Source of the DNA: Morchella semilibera
Lineage: Eukaryota > Ascomycota > Pezizomycetes > Pezizales > Morchellaceae
Assembly (NCBI GenBank): GCA_009192285.1
Contig: CM018605.1
Location: 1,078,530 to 1,142,529 of the forward strand
Direction of reading: 5' to 3'
Length of the DNA: 64,000 nt
The notes below the pieces were generated by a model. The model saw only the letters and a program-made list of their open reading frames with translations, was not told where the DNA came from and did no database searches. The number at the start of each line of letters is the position of its first letter. Positions within the stretch are counted from its first letter, which is position 1. A program made the translations under genes and the position numbers. Positions 45,761 to 58,114 of the stretch are shown one piece after another.

Positions 45761-46087
45761 GGTTAGTTGTTCGATGGGTGGATTATCGAAATCGTCAAGT
45801 ATACGAGGGAGAGAGGGGGTGGATTGATTTTGTTGAAGTTGAGAAACCGCTGTGCAGTGTGTTGAGTTATGCCAAGACCTTTTACTTGTTAATTATTGTG
45901 GGAGAAAAAAGTGACGGGCAAGAGGGTCAGGGTTCGAACCCTGATTGCAACTCGCCCCACCCACACAGTCAACACACATGGGGGAAATTCCGAAATGTTT
46001 CTTTCTTTTCGTCAAGGAACTCTTCGAGGACGGTTAAAGACATATCCCCATCTCTTTCTTTCTAGAGTCCATTAAACAAAATTCATC
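45761..46087. promoter_or_regulatory. Bidirectional ribosomal-protein promoter with an 18-bp palindrome
   Basis: This 327-base interval serves both RPL36 (minus) and RPS12 (plus). In its middle is the perfect palindrome TCAGGGTTCGAACCCTGA (45927-45944). Its half-site AACCCT resembles the telomere-repeat-like sites bound by Tbf1-type factors in several fungi; whether such a factor acts here is inference. Confidence 0.65.
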
Positions 46088-46737
46088 ATGGTGGGTTTCT
46101 CGCGTTTATTCCCTACGAAATCAAATAGTAATTGACCGGTTTTGCTAACTTCCATCCCATCTAGTCTGACGCAGGAGAAGAAGTAATACCTTAAATTATC
46201 TAAATGGATTGTCCAATATCCCATGTCTAACATCCCCCACCAAATAGGTCCCTCAAGTCGAGGCCGCCGAGGAAATTGAAGTTCCCGCCGATGCCTCTGC
46301 CGGCAAAGGTCCGATGTCCGTTGAGGATGCCCTCAAGGGTGTTCTCAAGCACGCGCTTATCCACGATGGTCTCGCCCGTGGTCTCCGTGAGGCCTCTAAG
46401 GCTCTCGACCGCCGTCAGGCCCATATGTGTGTCTTGAACGAGAACTGCGAGGAGGAACCCTACAAGAAGCTTGTCGAGGCTCTCTGTGCCGAGCACAAGA
46501 TCCCACTCATCAAGGTCGCTGACGGAAAGAAGCTCGGGGAGTGGGCTGGACTTTGTGGGTTTTCCTATTATGAAAGGGCCGGTTTGTCCAAGCTTGACTA
46601 ATTTTGGTGATATAGGCGTCCTTGATCGTGAGGGTAACGCCCGCAAGGTTGTTAACTGCTCTTGCGTCGTTGTCCGTGACTGGGGTGAAGAGTCCATGGA
46701 GCGCAACGTTCTCCTCCAGTACTTCCAGACCAGATAA
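46088..46737 (+). CDS. RPS12: 40S ribosomal protein S12 (eS12)
   Basis: Exons 46088-46090, 46165-46182, 46248-46554 and 46616-46737 encode 149 residues: [20 protein letters not shown], then [100 protein letters not shown] and the end LLQYFQTR. This is eS12 across its length, an L7Ae-fold protein of the small subunit beak. The first coding exon is only the ATG and the second only six codons. Donor GTGGGT after GGACTTT was chosen because it yields the conserved GLCVLDREG junction. Confidence 0.93.
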
Positions 46738-49700
46738 ACAACAAAAACGGGTATTTCTTATACCAACGGGCTTGGGCTGGTGGTGTTAGGGTCATTTTTT
46801 TTTAAATGTAACTATCTCCGCCATTAACAAAACCTAGGGCGTATGAAACAAAAAAAAAATTTCCCCCCAGTTTAATGTGTTTGCTGTGAAATAATATGAA
46901 AAATGTGTTTGCTAGTACTAGGGGCTTAGGGGCTATCAAGCTTGAATATCTTATTAAAACACGCCATTCTGTAGAAACAAGTGCGATCAACCTTACTATT
47001 ATCATAAGTAGCCAGCAGTGACCTTCAAGCGATTGTGCGTCATAATGTATCACTCATGACTTAGCTACGAGTGAATGATCGATAACTTGTGCGTGTATGC
47101 AAATAGTTACGAATATCTACCCTTCTTATTAACCATATGGATCACAATTTGTACTTGAGTGATGTTTAACCAGCATTATATCTTGTAAACTATTTAACCC
47201 ACTAGCAACTATGGCTTGGAGTCCAATCAGACCGATACCGCCACAGAAACATAGTTTGGTCCTATGGGTCCTTTAAGTCCCACAAGGGTCTTCAACTAGC
47301 AAATAATATCTTTCTCACTGTTTTAGTATCAGAGCTTAAGTCCAGTAACTTTAAACACCCGACAATGACTGACAATTTGATTATGAGATACGGTGTTAAT
47401 GAAAGGAGGAGCAACGGGACTAACTAAGTCATACCGCTATCCCTTTGTCTACTACGTATGGTCCTTTTGACCCCGATCGCGAGTCACAGTGCCCTCTATC
47501 TCTCCGCCACACCCGCCTCTTAGTACTAATTTGAGGTTCGCGCCTGACATGCTCCACAATGTGCCTTGTTTCCACTGAAGAAGACGATTAATATCAGATA
47601 TGAAGGCAATTTCATACCCAATATTCCTTCCCTAGGCCTTCGATATCATACAGTATTTTAATTGAGGTTGTCATATTGCACACTTTCTCATCTATTTGAT
47701 TCAGCACAAGAGCTATTAAGAGTACGTGTGCGTGTGTAGACATTATATCTTCCCCTGTTGCGAGTTTAATACTCTTCTGATGTTCCTGAAATAAATACTA
47801 TGCTTTATGAATCTTCTGGCTATAAAAGGAACTTTGTGTGTGTTTTCTTAACGGCCCATAGTGTAATCCATAAAGAAATTATGGAGCCCCAATAAGGTTC
47901 TGGTGCGGCCATGTGGGGGTATATATACAATGAATCAATTTTTTGAGCGGGCCATAGTTATTCGTGGATATTTTTCGGTTACGTATACGGCTTCGTGTGA
48001 TTGTTTGTGTAGAACCTAACTTGTGAGCTCGAAGTATATAATACTATGGACTGTCTTTCTTTAGACTCCGTAGACTCCGTAGCTCCGTATATTTATTTTA
48101 TGATTTAAAGGTTTTAGTTGGCAGAAATCTAGCTGAGCCAACCGAGTGATAGTCCCTGATCCTTATCTTTATCGTAACACGTGAAATGAAGGTAAAACGC
48201 GCAAGTACTCTAGTTAGTGTTTCATTTGAAAAGCTTATATTGAACCTAAAAGTCAATCTGTAAACCCATTAATAACCTCATGTGGTAGTATATAAGCAAT
48301 CTACCATCACAAACTTACAAACTTCACATACCCTCTCTATTAGCATACCAAGCCCCAGAATGTAATTTAAGATTTTGCATCCATCTGCAGCCCGGATAAT
48401 TATAAACCCCCCAAAGTCAACCCCACACTTTCCAGGGTCTAAGTGTGGGCGATGTAGCGATAGCGGATCACAGATCATTGCCGATAAGATGATAAGGCTG
48501 CTTATAGTAGTAAAAGTCGGAAGCATCCCAATAACCCGTCTCAAACGCTCCTAGATGGAGAGTAGAGTATCACATGTTAATACAGTAACGGGCCAGCATA
48601 CAGTATCCCTTGGGCGCATGTATTCGGGGTTTAAAGACTGCCCTGGTGCTCATGTTTGTGTTTGTTATCTTGATATATCACACAGAGGATTAATTATAGG
48701 CTGATAGGTTTGTTCTGGGGTTCAATTAATTTGGATTTATACCAATTGATCATAATGGCGGATCAACAACACTAGCCTACTCTGTTTTCAGAAACACAGG
48801 CCGATAAGTAACACTTAGAGGCTGTCACGCCGACCAGGGAGGGTTTTCTTGGAAAGGCCGGATTACATGTTTATGCAAGGGATCGTGGGGGGCCAGCCAA
48901 CCGGCCTATTAACTTAGGTATTTTCGATGTAGGCCATTATTAACTGGTACCCGTAGTATTGACTATGCGTTTACGCCGTAGAAGGTGACATTATTACAGG
49001 ATGCGGAGTGGAGTATTCTCATCGCTGCGAGTCAAGGGCGAATACCTTAACGGCATTGCTGCGATGTTGAACAAAACGGGGTGGCAATCCTAGCCACGCT
49101 TTTGGTACTGATGTAGTTTTTGCAGGCTTACAACTGCTAAGTATCTTTCGTAGGTAGAAATCATGATAGTAACAAGATAAGTAGGAATTTACTCTACTTT
49201 GTTGAGGGTACATGTAGTACGAAAAAACAAGGCGAAAGTTGCTACAGTATGTAAGTATAGACATCACCAGACAGGCTAAGGGGTTTTTTCTGTAATACCC
49301 TCGTGCTATTGCGCTATTTGGGAAATACGGTAGCAAACACGACCACCTTCATGTATGTATATCCATGTATGTATATCCATGTATGTATGTATTTAGCAGC
49401 AGGAAACATATCACTCATCACTCACATGTACACCGTTAAGGACCTACATCTCAACAAACATATTCCGCATTAGTCTTTTAAAACCAACCCACACCAAGAA
49501 TTCTTCGGTGACAGTCTTATGCTCTTCAACTGCCGGATATTAATCACTTGAGGATTTTTATGCATGATGATGCTGGCGGGTAAGGAGTTTAGAGTGAGCG
49601 AAAGCATCAACTCTAGTGTCAAGGCCGGTATAGTTAGATTTAAGCTTTCTCTGTCCTATCAAGAGGGGGGGAGGGGAAAAAAGGGGGGGTAAAAGAAAAA

Positions 49701-51767
49701 AAAAGGTGACGTTTAGCGCCCTCGAAGTGGATCTGGGTTCCAGAAGGAAGATGGCTGTGGAAGGGGAAAAAAAAATTGCCCGGTGTATGGCGCGAGAAGG
49801 CATAGGGGGTGGGCGTGTCAACTCCAGAGGAACTTCCACCATTATGGGAGTAGACCTCCTAAGTTCTATAGGCTGATTGGCTGCAATACATACCCTCCAT
49901 AGCTTCGAGCCATACTCTGCTAGAAATTTTTCATATTCAGTAGGTGAGGTGAGGTTAGGATATGTGCTCAAAGTGACTTGACCAATGGTGTCACAGGTGC
50001 ATGTGTCCACACATAAGCTTAGTACCGAGATCTTGCGCGGCGGGCACGATCCCCGATGACATCCACCACCTAAGCCCCTCCTTCACTGACTCCACGCGGA
50101 CTTTGTTGATAGGTACCATAATCAGACAAAATCCGATGAAAGTTGAATGGTATAAACACACGGTGTTAGCAGTATGTGTGCTGTCAATACTAGATGCTGT
50201 TCACCACCGTTGAAGGTATGACGTCGGTTTCTTTTAGGTAGCTGAGTTTTTGGTTATCGTCCTGAAACGTTCCCCCCGGGGGGGGGGGGGTTAACCCTCT
50301 ATCCAGCCGTTACCGCTGGTTGAAAGGTACTACATGTAATCATTATTACTGAAAATGACTACTCGGGCAAACCTAACCCTCTGAAAGTTCCGTGAGAAAT
50401 CGGAGAGCCTAAGGGAAATCTTTTTTTGCTTATTTCTACTTCGTTCCGGATCCCGTTGCTGGTTGATGCGGGTAGAATGGAATTAATTCTACGCACGCAG
50501 GTGACTTTCCGCTAGAAGGAACTAAAAAAGCAAAACCCCGGCGGACCAACATTGTAGAACGAATAACTTGAAGTTGGGCCTTGCATTTAGCTCTAACTGA
50601 GATGTGTGTGTGTGTGGCACACGATTTGAATTACGGCAGGGGATGGTCCTGCGGTTGTGACAAATACAGTAAGGAACGACACCCGCGACCACTCTCTATC
50701 TATTTATCTATTACAGAAAAGTTGGTTACTGGTCTCTCCTGGACTCGCGATAATTTACTATACCATAGATATCACCCATCGCTTTTTTTTTTTTTTTTCT
50801 TTTTTAAATGAATCCTTAAAGCCTCTGAGGCGCTTGTGTCGAACCGTGAGCGCTTCCTTCTGGAGTTGTAGCTATCCTTGGCTGTGGGTAAGTGTAAGTA
50901 CACAAGAGTACTTACCCCCTTCCATGCGTCCTTCTAAGTACTCTAAGTAATGTACATGTAGGTATTAGGTACTTGTTATCCAGCCACCCCGCCCCTTAGT
51001 GCACCCCATTCCCTTCCTCGTTCCAATCTCATCCATCCTTATCCAGTCGTGCTCCTGTTCTCTTCTCACTTCCACGAGCTTGTATTCAGTTGGTCGTTCT
51101 CGTTATCATCCCCCCATCACTATTACCATCACGATCCTCACAGCCACCGGAACTATCACGAAAGCTAGTATCCATCGCCGTACTGCCCGCTCCTCGCTGA
51201 ATACACACTGATAGGTACATGTACTCACTGAGAGCATACTATCACTATTGAACGTGTTGTCATTATTTATATCAACACACACTCTGCTTTATTGCCCCTC
51301 CCTTGCTCTACATATTTGAGCTTACTCTCAAGTTACCCCCCATCTCTCAACCACTTAAATCTACCCTATCTCCTTATCCCCGCTTGTTGCTGCCCGCACC
51401 TCGGTCTCTCCGCCGCCTCTGCACCACGTGCTCTATTCACCCCACGGTCTTGCGTATGCTTTTTAATCGGCCTCCTAAATTACCCTAGTGCCGGCCAGAT
51501 TCCAAACGGCCCCACGTCGCCGCTCTTTAAGCTCCAAACGCAACCCTAACCCCCCCCTTTGCTTTGATTTCTTCCCCCGCTCCCTCCCACGCTTTATATT
51601 ATTTACATCACCACCCGTCCCTACCGGCACCTCAAGCGTCAAGAAGTAATCACCAAGGACTAGCCTGTTCTACCTGCTCCCGCGACCAACTTCCCCTCCC
51701 CCCCCCTCTTCTCCCCTTTCCTCCTCCCCTTCTTTCCTAATATTCTCCCCATTTCTCCTCTATCTCG
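46738..51767. other. Long AT-rich spacer upstream of GRR1
   Basis: About 5 kb without a supported gene. It holds GAGTGAT-N6-TGAY motifs on the minus strand (47039-47055) and plus strand (48144-48160), four TACATGTA palindromes (about 49207, 50330, 50950, 51212), a 14-base tandem repeat of ATGTATGTATATCC (about 49350-49392) and a run of about 14 Gs near 50277-50290. The last 800 bases are C/T-rich and probably the GRR1 promoter and leader. A 150-codon minus-strand frame (49558-50010) starts with GTG and is not convincing. Confidence 0.5.
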
Positions 51768-53712
51768 ATGGCTCGTTTGCGCCCAGATCCAACTGTGGTA
51801 TCGACGTCCACTAGTTCCAGTAGCAGCAGTAGCCCAGAACACTTTACCTGCAACGACGATGGCGGCAACGAGTTCGCGATAGGACCCGATGACAACGTCT
51901 CCCTATCCGATTTGACCGAATTCCGCAACATGACCGTGTCACCAACCGACAAGTTAAATATTACACATAAACAATTAAACTATCAAAATATTCAACAAGC
52001 TTCCTCCACTCCCCCAGTCTATCGATTACCACCAGAGCTTCTTATCGCCATCTTCTCCAAAGTTGCGTCAGTGGTGGATCTGAGGTCATGCATGCTGGTT
52101 TCGAGGCAGTGGGCAAACTGCAGCGTCGAGCTACTATGGCATCGCCCATCCTTCGACGAGTTCATCAAGTACCAGAACATGGTTAAGGCTGTTGTAGACC
52201 CTAATGCCACTTACAAGTACGCTCAGCTGATCAAGCGTCTCAATCTCACCACGATCGCTCAAAAAATCAGCGACGGAAGCATGGCGCCTCTGGCCATGTG
52301 CACAAAGTTAGAACGGCTAACTCTCACAAACTGCTCGAATCTTAACGATCCCCCTCTGCAGGACATATTAGATAACAACCCTCGGATACAGGCCCTTGAC
52401 TTGTCCCAGCTTCACAATATTTCAGATAACACACTATTGGCCGTTGCGAAAAACTGCCCACGCCTACAGGGTCTGAATATAGCTGGATGTAAGCGTGTAA
52501 CGGATACATCCTTGATCCCCTTATCAGAGAGATGCAAATCTTTGCGAAGGGTAAGAAAGTTGGCCCCTCGAACTCTTATCGCATTAATACTAACTTCATT
52601 TAAGCTTAAACTCAACGAGTGTAACTACATTACAAACGGGGCAGTTACATCATTAGCTGCAAATTGCTCCCAGCTTCTAGAAATCGATCTTTATAAATGC
52701 CACAACATCACCGACGAAGCTATAGGCCATCTATTCACCCAATTGCGCCAGCTCCGAGAGCTGCGATTAGCTTATTGCGATCTTCTCACAGACGACGCCT
52801 TCCTCCAGCTACCAACCCGAACCTACGATTTTCTACGTATTCTGGACCTTACTGGTTGCGAGCTCTTAACGGACGAAGCAGTCAATAAAATCGTGACTGC
52901 TGCGCCCCGCCTTCGCAATCTGGTTTTGGCAAAATGCAGGAACATCACGGACAGAGCCGTAACACAAAGTGTGATCAAGCTCGGGAAGAATCTACACTAC
53001 TTGCACCTTGGTCACTGCCAGCATTTGACGGATAGGGCTGTGCAGACGTTAGTGCGATTCTGTAGCAGGATTAGGTATATTGATCTCGCATGCTGCACAC
53101 ACCTGACAGACCAGAGTGTGAGCTACCTTGCAAACCTTCCGAAATTGAGGAGGATAGGACTGGTTAAATGTCAAAATATCACGGATTACTCGATCCAAAC
53201 ATTATTGAAGGGTAACAAAGATATGCCGTGCCCACTGGAGAGGGTGCACCTTTCTTACTGCACCAATCTGACTGTCGATGTGAGTAAACGGAGCGACTAT
53301 AGGGCAAAAAATTTGAAACCTTATGACTGACGACTCGGTTTTAGGGAATTCACGAACTTATCACCAACTGCCAAAGGCTAACTCATTTGAGTTTGACTGG
53401 GGTTGATGTCTTTTACCGCAGAAAGGACTTCACACAGTTCTGCAGGCCTCCTCCTGATGAATTCAATGAGCATCAACGAGAAGTTTTGTATGTAATCCTT
53501 TCTCTTTCTCCACCGAAGGCTCGAGGTTTTCATTAACTAACAATGTTTCTCTCAACAGCTGTGTTTTCAGTGGCAGCGGCGTTAACAAATTACGGAACTA
53601 TCTCAACGCACAAAAGGCGCATCCGGACGGAACACCAAACCTGGACCAGGGTCACTACGTGGATGACGAAGAAAACCAAGATATGGATGAGGAATTTGAG
53701 GAGATTGAATAA
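51768..53712 (+). CDS. GRR1: F-box/leucine-rich repeat protein GRR1
   Basis: Exons 51768-52550, 52605-53279, 53345-53487 and 53559-53712 give 584 residues. An F-box (about 84-129, YRLPPELLIAIFSKVASVVD ... LVSRQWA) is followed by a dozen cysteine-containing LRRs of the form LxxLxLxxCxxLTDxAV, e.g. LQGLNIAGCKRVTDTSLIPL and LDLTGCELLTDEAVNKI, and an acidic tail (MDEEFEEIE). GRR1 is the substrate receptor of an SCF ubiquitin ligase that marks G1 cyclins and nutrient-signalling proteins for degradation. Intron 1 is 54 nt and has no stop, so it can be read through; its GTAAGA and TTTAAG ends, a TACTAAC branch point, and interruption of an LRR show that it is an intron. Confidence 0.95.
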
Positions 53713-54769
53713 ACCTTCTGACACAAATCTTTGAGGCAATCTCTTTCTCATTTTACGCCGATTTTCGTAAAAGCAGTTGCCGGTTAGAAATGGTATGATG
53801 GGGACGGGAGGGCCAAAATACGTAGCCTGTTGGAAACATTTTCATTATTAATGTGGAAGTAAGGGTGTGGGTAAAATATGGGTGGAGGTGTTTGGGAGCC
53901 TGTATTAGATGTCTGGCTTTTTTTCTTTCTTCTTTTCTTTATATACTTTCCTCTTCATAGGGTTCGGGTCTTTATCATCATTTTTCCCTAGTTATTTGGT
54001 CTGTTTTTTTTTATCTCCTTTCCGCCACACTTTCTCCTAATAGTATTTCTCTTCATATTTTGTGTGAGCGCCATTAAACATTTTTCTGTTTGGCATGCGT
54101 ATCGTTTTATGTTATCCGGCCTCTTTGTTAGACGGCCGTTATCGACTTGGTAGTTATTCTAAGTCCGAGTGGGTATGCATCATTATTTATCACTCGTCCA
54201 TTATAAACGTATTTACCAATCAATGGTGGCATTGATAGTGAAACGATTACCGCCTCTTTCCGTGGCTGTTCGTAACTGAATTCCGGAGATATTGTCTGCC
54301 CTACGAGTGCTAGCTAATGATTAAGGAAAGTGTAGTGAGACATTGATACCGAAGTGCATTTCTAGGTGATCACAGAAAAAAGAAAAAGTAACTAGAGTAT
54401 TAGATAGATTCCATTAAAGTTCGACATAGGCTCTCATTTGATCTCGCCTTCTTATCCTCACTGTATAGATTGATTGCCCTTGGACATGCAAATAAACACA
54501 AAAACAAAAGAAAGAAGAACCCACTGTACCAACCAGGATATTTAAAAGATAAAAAATATGATAAAAACTGTTTCCATCTCTACAACCCATATATGCTTGC
54601 TATTCCATAAATCCCGCCTGAAATGCGTTACAAGCCTCACATTTAACCCAGAAAAGAAACATTCGCTCATTCCGCTTGACATAATAAAAATCTATGCGGC
54701 ATTACACTTCATACCCATCTCCACTCCACTCTATATCGTTCACTATATTTAGTCTTGTATTCCACCACA
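53713..54769. other. Convergent 3' regions of GRR1 and the Ark/Prk kinase
   Basis: About 1 kb between convergent stop codons, T-rich on the GRR1 side. One minus-strand GAGTGAT-N6-TGAY motif lies at 54179-54195. No gene seen. Confidence 0.55.
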
Positions 54770-57700
54770 TTAATCCTTCCTCCCTGGCCCTACCACTGTC
54801 TCTACCATCTCTAATCCTGCGAGACTAGGGTAACGCTTGGCAAAACTCTTCTGCCAGTCCTCGTCCGGTAGATTGACACTATCATCAGCAACACCACCGC
54901 TCGCTATTGTTCTGGCGGGAAGCTGAGGCACGGTTGTACCCCCACTTCCACCGCCTGTTCCAGAAACTCGCAGTTTATTCGGTTTCGGGGGTGGGGGCGG
55001 GCGTGGTGAAGGTTGCCCTGAGCCTGTAGATGCTGATGGTATAATGGCCGCTGGCGTATTCTTCCTAGAAGAGATAGATGAAGCAACGGTAATAGTTGCA
55101 CCAGCAGATGGAGCACCAGTTCGATAGCTAACGCTTCCCCGATGGTATGCGTCCGTCTGTGGCTTTTCCGTGGGGCTCGGTTTTGACTGACTCAATGCAT
55201 CTAATTGTTGCTGTTGAGGGGCGTTAGTGAACCGGCCATACCCCTCTGCGGTTTTAGGAGGTGGGGCGCGGTTTTCACTAAGAAGCGCTTTGACCTTGTT
55301 TTGAATCGAGTTTGCTCTATTTCTTGAGGCCAAAGGCTTGCCACCCGCATCTCGCTCTGCGAGCTGTCTTTTGTAGTCTGCAGCAGCAGCAGCCACCCGC
55401 CTCTCTTCTTGGGAGAGTCGCCGCTTCTCAAGCTCTCGCTTCATTTCCGGTGGTATGTCCTGACTACTAACTTCCCAGTTATTGTCCAAGTCTAATATAT
55501 CTTGGCTATCAGTAATTACGGGCATTGCCCCACGCTCAGGACTTGGTAAACTCTCTGGATTTTGGTCTTGCGATGATCCGCCGGTGTTGTTACGCTCGAA
55601 CCTCCGAAATGCGTCCCCAAATTTGCCGGCCAAAAGACCTTTGGAGCCAGGGAGTGATATCGAGGGCATGCTGGCACGTTTAACATGCTTTGAAACAAAG
55701 TTCCCACTTGAACTCCTCTTTTCGGGCTTCACATCTGATTCGTGTTCTATAGCTTTTAGATAGTCTACGTTCGACTCAATATTTACGGATCTCTGTGAAT
55801 TTATAGATTGACCGGTGATACTTTGTTGGACCGAATATCCTCCATTTGGAGGTTGCGTGCTGATGGTCCCTTGGGTTGTTGCTGAATCCAAATCCCGGAG
55901 AAATTCTAAATTAGACTCAATAAAAACACTAGTAGGACGATGCTTAGAGTTTACGGAGGCTGAGCGAGGTGGTGGGTTGGGGTTTCCAGCTTCAAGAGTC
56001 GATGCCGAGCGAGAGTACTCAAGTGAAGGCCTAGAAGAGTTTGCTGTTCGGGACATAGTAGGGGTGTGCGTTGCCGAGCGCCCAACCTCCAAAAGTGTAG
56101 TCGGTCTCTGTTGCTTCAATCGGGGCGCTGCAGGAGAAGAGCCTTGTGATTCAAAGTTCTGCTCTTGTAGTTTACTACTATTCGTTCGTAGCATAGGGAA
56201 CTCCCGTGGAGATGGAGATCTAGAGGAGGGTGATTCCGGAGAAGTCATCGTTCCCGTAGAAACCATCACTGGCCGGGTGGGTTGGGGCTCAAGAAGAACT
56301 GGCCATCCAGACATTCCATGCCCCGTCACTGGCCGAGATAGACTTTGGTACTGTTTTTGACCAGCTGATACTTCTTGGGGCGGTTGTGGAGCTGCTGAAG
56401 CGAAAGCATCATCCGCCAGCTTCTCAGTTAATCGGGTGCTAAGGTCTTTCTTTCCAGGATCCGGGGCTGATGGCAATAGTCCCTCCACAAACTCAAATTT
56501 GTTTCCAGAATCGTGAAGTAGGTTGAATTGCTCTACACTTGGAAACCTAGATGCAGAATCATTTATACTAAACGGGATGGTATTTTGATCAAGGGCAGAA
56601 AATGGATCAGTTGATGTAGAGCGAATTTTGGGTGATGGGTCGGGTATGGTTGGCCTTGTTCTTGAAGTTCCCGGTGAGTGTGCAACCGGTCCATCTTTGG
56701 TCGGTCTTCCACGGCGCATTGGCGTGATATCTGGAAGTGGTTGTGGCTGTGGCGGGGGAGGAGACTGATATGCGACAATACTTGGAGGAGATTGGATTAC
56801 GGGGGATACTTGCGCTTCCATAGGCGATCTTTGCGTTGAAAGGTCCGAATAGATCTGGGAGGTGTTAGTTGTAGCTCGATACCAATCTTTCAAGACATAC
56901 ATCTTTTATTGGCAATTGCTTTCCACGCATCGAACAGACTTCCCGGACAACCTGGTAAATGTTCGGCCGCTGCTGAGGAGCCTCTCGCAACATCCATGCT
57001 GGTGCCGTCAGTAGAAACTACGGAGAAACGAAATGGCTAGACACCCACCAATAAGTTTTTTTATACGATCCGAGAAAGGAGGATATGAAGGAAATTTGAA
57101 GGAAGCATTTAGGATAGCGAGCGTTCCTTGCTCCTCAAAAGGGGTCGTATAATAGCAAAGCTTGTACAAAAGGACACCCAGGGCCCATATATCCGACTTC
57201 TCGTCAATGGGAAGCTTTCGATACACATCAACCATCTCCGGGGATCGGTATTGGAGTGTCGTGTGCTTTTGAATATCCTCTTCCACCAGTCGGCATTCTA
57301 CAACAGTCTGCGCAGCAGGTTTTACTGGAGCACATGAACCAAAATCACATAGCTTGTATCCTCGGTGTGACCCTATCAAAACATTTTCGACCTTTAGATC
57401 TCGGTGAAGAAGGGGAGGTTGAAGATAGTGCATGCAGGCAACTCCTTCCGCTACGTCGTCGAAAATCTTGAGAATTTCAGGTTCCGTTAGTCGATTCTGG
57501 AGTCTGGTATTCATAAAGTCGATCAAACCCCCTCCTATTCGTATATTGTCAGCGCAGCTTTTGTGCAATGACCTTTACCTGCCCATACCCGAGCAAAATT
57601 CCATTAATAGAAACACCTCATATCCACCACCCTTCAAATGGGACGCATGCGAGTCGATATATGTAACGATATGCCGGTGACCTTTCAGCCGTTTCTAAGA

Positions 57701-58114
57701 GTTCCAAAAAATTCAGATATGAAGTAAGACACCCAGAGAGACCGGAACGAACCATTGTCTCAACCTCTGTCCTCATGCTCGAAAGGGCCTCCTTGTCCGG
57801 AACGGCAACACGCTTCAAAACCGCCACATCTAATCCATCGACTGGGCGTGAAAGCTTGACCAAGTAAACATGAGCAAAACCACCTGGAAAGTTGAATCGA
57901 TGTTAGTAGAAGGCCAAATCCAAACAATGCAAATGGCAAACCGCTACTAGCCTTCAGATAAATACCGCTCTATAGTGCATTTATGGGCGCCAACTGTTAT
58001 TAACGTCCCCGGAAGGAACGTTCCAGGTGGGGCGTTTGGGACAGGTATCGAGGGAGCATGATATGTCTGCGGATACTGAGCAGGGTGATGATGACCGTAG
58101 CTCGGCGCAGCCAT
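54770..58114 (-). CDS. ARK1: Ark/Prk-family (NAK) Ser/Thr protein kinase
   Basis: Six minus-strand exons, 58114-57952, 57883-57753, 57694-57589, 57534-57049, 56998-56901 and 56854-54770, give 1022 residues. The kinase domain (about 46-330) has a Gly-rich loop ([12 protein letters not shown]), VAVLKRV with catalytic K78, HRDLKVEN (D179) and the NAK-family CDFGS (D197). The rest is a disordered Pro/Ser-rich tail with PPPPPKPNK and other proline motifs. Yeast Ark1, Prk1 and Akl1 phosphorylate endocytic adaptors and control actin patch turnover; AAK1 and GAK are animal relatives. The first intron appears to use a GC donor (GAAG/GCTAGT), the only choice that keeps [11 protein letters not shown]. 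Which of the three yeast paralogues it matches is not settled. Confidence 0.9.

Noticed and set aside
45905-45960. tRNA-like 3' end (GGGTTCGAACCC followed by CGCCCC)
   Set aside because: It looks like a T-arm, but the stem/loop sizes are wrong (perfect palindrome with no seven-base loop) and no D-arm or anticodon arm could be drawn upstream.
49558-50010. 150-codon minus-strand frame
   Set aside because: Starts with GTG, the C-terminal half is low complexity, and no domain or splice structure is visible.
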